Below, piece after piece: positions 62,306 through 64,000 of a stretch of DNA of 64,000 bases (position 1 is its first letter; every line of letters starts with the position of its first letter). The stretch covers positions 1-64,000 of the forward strand of contig CAKVIE010000005.1 in assembly GCA_934754505.1 (NCBI GenBank), written 5' to 3'. The stretch comes from an uncultured Candidatus Melainabacteria bacterium. GTDB lineage: Bacteria > Cyanobacteriota > Vampirovibrionia > Gastranaerophilales > Gastranaerophilaceae. The translations under genes and the position numbers were made by a program. The notes beneath the pieces were generated by a model, which saw nothing but the letters and a program-made list of their open reading frames with translations, was not told the origin of the DNA and did no database searches.

Positions 62306-63312
62306 ATTTTTATATACGCTTTCATAATTTTATTTGATAAAGTATCTGCAACGGCGTCGTTGATTTTTTCGAGCGGATAAACAGTCGTCAAACCTTCAAC
62401 CTTAACTCTTTCGTTTTGCAAAAGGTTGAAAGCATCTTCCAAATCAACAGGTGATGAAGAATAACTGCTTGTAACAGTCAATTCTCGATAATAAATTTGA
62501 TTATTCGGATAAGCCGTTTCATCAGATTTAACAGACGAAAAAACATTTATTGTTCCGCCGTCACGAACAGCTTTAAATGCCAAATCAAGAGCTTTATCCG
62601 CACCTGAGGTCATAATTATCGCATCAAATCCCGACGGATTTACGGAAAGTTTCATATCCGAAACGGTTTCTTCAAGGTCGCCTAACAAAAATGCATCTTC
62701 AAATCCCAATTTTTTAGCAAGATTTACTCTGTCTTGAATTAAATCAATTCCGTATGCATTAAAACCGAATTCTCGAACTGCCTGCCCCATCAAAAGTCCG
62801 ATTGAGCCGAGTCCGATTACCAAAACATTTGCATTAAAAGATAAATTCGTTCTTTTTACACATCTTATGCAGCAGGCTAAAGGCTCCGTGAAAGAGATTG
62901 TTTCGTTGCTGACTGATGATGTAATCCTGAAAACGGTGTTCATCAAATGGTCTTCCGAAATTTCTATATACTCCGAAAATCCTCCGGGGTGAATGTTTGT
63001 TCTCTTGAATTTTCTGCACATAGAATAATTTTCGCCAAAACAATATGTACATTCAAAACACGGAACGTGGTGTCCCATAACGATTTCATCACCGACTTCA
63101 AAATCACTGTCAGAATTTATTTCGACAATTTTTCCGACAATTTCATGCCCTAAAACACTTCCGTCAGGCACGCTGTTATGTTTCATCTTAACGATATCAG
63201 AACCGCATAAACCGCAGCCGTATATCTTTACTATTGCACCTTTTCCGTTTAATTTCGGCTTTTCTAACTCAGCCAATTCCATTTTTCCGTTTTTAAATAT
63301 TGCCGCTTTCAT
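62302..63312 (-). CDS. Zinc-dependent medium-chain dehydrogenase (2)
   Basis: 336 residues from ATG 63312 (AAGGGAAAG upstream). 'GCGLCGSDIVKMKHN...GHEIVGK', four-Cys structural zinc site 'PCFECTYCFGENYSMC' and 'LVIGLGSIGLLMGQAV' NAD motif. Paralogue of the gene just downstream (four-base overlap). Two neighbouring dehydrogenases suggest sequential or paired oxidation of the same polyol or alcohol; not proven. Confidence 0.88.
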   Translation of the reverse strand: MKAAIFKNGKMELAELEKPKLNGKGAIVKIYGCGLCGSDIVKMKHNSVPDGSVLGHEIVGKIVEINSDSDFEVGDEIVMGHHVPCFECTYCFGENYSMCRKFKRTNIHPGGFSEYIEISEDHLMNTVFRITSSVSNETISFTEPLACCIRCVKRTNLSFNANVLVIGLGSIGLLMGQAVREFGFNAYGIDLIQDRVNLAKKLGFEDAFLLGDLEETVSDMKLSVNPSGFDAIIMTSGADKALDLAFKAVRDGGTINVFSSVKSDETAYPNNQIYYRELTVTSSYSSSPVDLEDAFNLLQNERVKVEGLTTVYPLEKINDAVADTLSNKIMKAYIKI

Positions 63313-63343
63313 AACTTTCCCTTTTCGGCACAATTATAACATG

Positions 63344-64000
63344 CTAAAAATTACTGTTAAATTCTTTCAACAACTTTTTATCCTCTTTGGATAATTCGGT
63401 ATTCAAAAATTTTTCAAACAAATCAGGGCGTTTCGCTTTTGTTCTCTCAAATTGTTTTAATCTCCGCCATTTCGCAATTAATTCGTGATTTCCCGAAAGC
63501 AAAATTTCAGGCACCTCTAAATTCTCGTAGTTTCTCGGTTTGGTATATTGAGGATATTCAAGCAAATATTCCGAATGTGAATCATAATCCTTTGATTCGG
63601 AATTTCCCAAAGTACCTTCAAGCAGCCTCGAAACAGAATCTATCACGCAAATTGCAGAATATTCGCCGCCCGATAAAACAAAATCTCCTATCGAAATTTC
63701 TCTTGCTTTCGACAAAATTTTAATACGTTCATCAAAACCCTCGTAATGACCGCAAATTATTATGAGCCGAGATTTTTTTGAAAATTCTTCCGCAATTCTT
63801 TGGTTAAAAAGCTCGCCTTGCGGTGTCATAATTATCGTTTCGGAATTTTCTTCCTCGTCAATGCTGTTTAATGCATCTAAAAACGGCTGACAAGACAAAA
63901 CCATGCCCGCACCGCCGCCATAAGGCGTATCATCTGTTTTTCGGTGTTTATCGTGGGTGAAATCTCTCGGATTAACGGTATTTATTGAAATAACACCTTT
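63344..64000 (-). CDS. trmD: tRNA (guanine37-N1)-methyltransferase, 3' part
   Basis: The last ~218 residues; the gene runs off the window at 64000. 'DDTPYGGGAGMVL', 'PQGELFNQ', 'LIIICGHYEGFDERI' (trefoil-knot SAM site), 'ISIGDFVLSGGE' and 'VPEILLSGNHELIAKWR' are all TrmD-specific. Methylates G37 and prevents frameshifting. The CATGCCCG at 63902 encodes Ala-Gly-Met in the conserved N-terminal motif. Confidence 0.95.
   Translation of the reverse strand, partial: KGVISINTVNPRDFTHDKHRKTDDTPYGGGAGMVLSCQPFLDALNSIDEEENSETIIMTPQGELFNQRIAEEFSKKSRLIIICGHYEGFDERIKILSKAREISIGDFVLSGGEYSAICVIDSVSRLLEGTLGNSESKDYDSHSEYLLEYPQYTKPRNYENLEVPEILLSGNHELIAKWRRLKQFERTKAKRPDLFEKFLNTELSKEDKKLLKEFNSNF

Larger units (their letters stand above)
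5574..63909. repeat. Highly iterated octamer CATGCCCG / CGGGCATG (26 copies)
   Basis: Exact CATGCCCG on the plus strand starts at 5574, 5667, 5970, 8101, 9804, 11310, 13858, 16287, 27538, 29002, 30751, 45078, 46152, 54115, 56060, 62116 and 63902. The reverse complement starts at 6155, 6356, 9351, 13611, 19052, 25682, 37227, 39229 and 41099. Bases on both sides of the octamer are variable. Of 33 copies of the inner heptamer CGGGCAT/ATGCCCG, 26 carry the eighth base. Copies fall in genes in all six phases (for example Ala-Gly-Met, Gly-His, Met-Pro, Arg-Ala-Cys, His-Ala-Arg, Ser-Cys-Pro), over two start codons and in two gaps. Confidence 0.85.

Noticed and set aside
1..64000. HIP1 (GCGATCGC), the cyanobacterial iterated palindrome
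   Set aside because: I looked for it and saw no copy; it does not explain the iterated octamer.
1..64000. CRISPR array, prophage, insertion sequence
   Set aside because: No regularly spaced repeat array, no integrase, transposase, terminase or capsid genes.

Overview
The window is a 64 kb AT-rich (roughly one third G+C by eye) bacterial chromosome segment, densely packed with short operons. The best guess for the source is a gut member of the non-photosynthetic sister group of Cyanobacteria (Vampirovibrionia/'Melainabacteria', Gastranaerophilales). Supporting points are the order rpmJ-rpsM-rpsK-rpsD-rpoA-rplQ-truA-rplM-rpsI with truA embedded as in Cyanobacteria, MEP-pathway isoprenoid genes (dxr, ispF), a Gram-negative-type envelope (AsmA-like protein, flippase-type ABC exporter), an [FeFe]-hydrogenase maturase (hydG) indicating anaerobic fermentation, and WG-repeat and DUF815-type genes. 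This is inference; no photosynthesis gene and no prophage, insertion sequence or CRISPR array is visible. tRNA genes lack an encoded CCA.

Layout. 1-0.1 kb: edge of a GC-rich, probably structured RNA gene on the minus strand with a good promoter. 0.3-12.3 kb: WG-repeat secreted protein, AsmA-like giant, dnaE (one uninterrupted polypeptide, no split intein), an acyltransferase, MgtC-like protein, an oppBC permease pair and an alpha/beta hydrolase. 12.4-16.1 kb: small unknown gene, NfnA/SudB-like flavoprotein, periplasmic S1C protease, cutA and an HExxH protein. 16.2-17.9 kb: a secreted/membrane paralogue and a 900-base gene-free stretch filled with TGTCATTGCGAGG-type palindromic repeats. 17.9-24.2 kb: dtd, hydG, gtrA, a DUF815 ATPase, a PglK/MsbA-like exporter and a HEAT-like protein. 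24.3-29.1 kb: ribosomal protein/rpoA operon starting at infA. 29.4-38.5 kb: XRE regulator with palindromic operator, tyrA, gmk-nif3-rsmD, dxr, aroQ, mgtE, and a degenerate receiver-GGDEF protein. 38.5-44.5 kb: secreted unknown, a response regulator and hybrid kinase, membrane protein, and a tRNA-Thr/tRNA-Tyr/tRNA-Thr/tuf operon. 44.7-52.7 kb: trxA, dCMP deaminase, PFL/ACT pair, a lone 5'-nucleotidase C-terminal domain, the second paralogue, trpS, rplY, folP, a Cys-cluster protein and a ribbon-helix-helix protein. 52.8-64 kb: UbiA prenyltransferase, HEAT-repeat protein, a YD/G-repeat protein, aroF, pgi, ispF, HAD, NUDIX, two zinc dehydrogenases and the 3' part of trmD.

Functionally the segment is mostly housekeeping: replication, translation, the shikimate/tyrosine, folate and MEP pathways, signalling and envelope export. 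The most striking signal is not a gene. The octamer CATGCCCG (either strand) occurs 26 times, against well under one expected from composition. It falls in all six possible reading phases inside genes and also outside them, with no flanking conservation. This is the behaviour of a DNA-level signal comparable to HIP1 or to DNA uptake sequences. A second signal is a shared element, resembling a sigma-28 promoter, at exactly the same distance upstream of two distant paralogous secreted-protein genes, and possibly a third gene.
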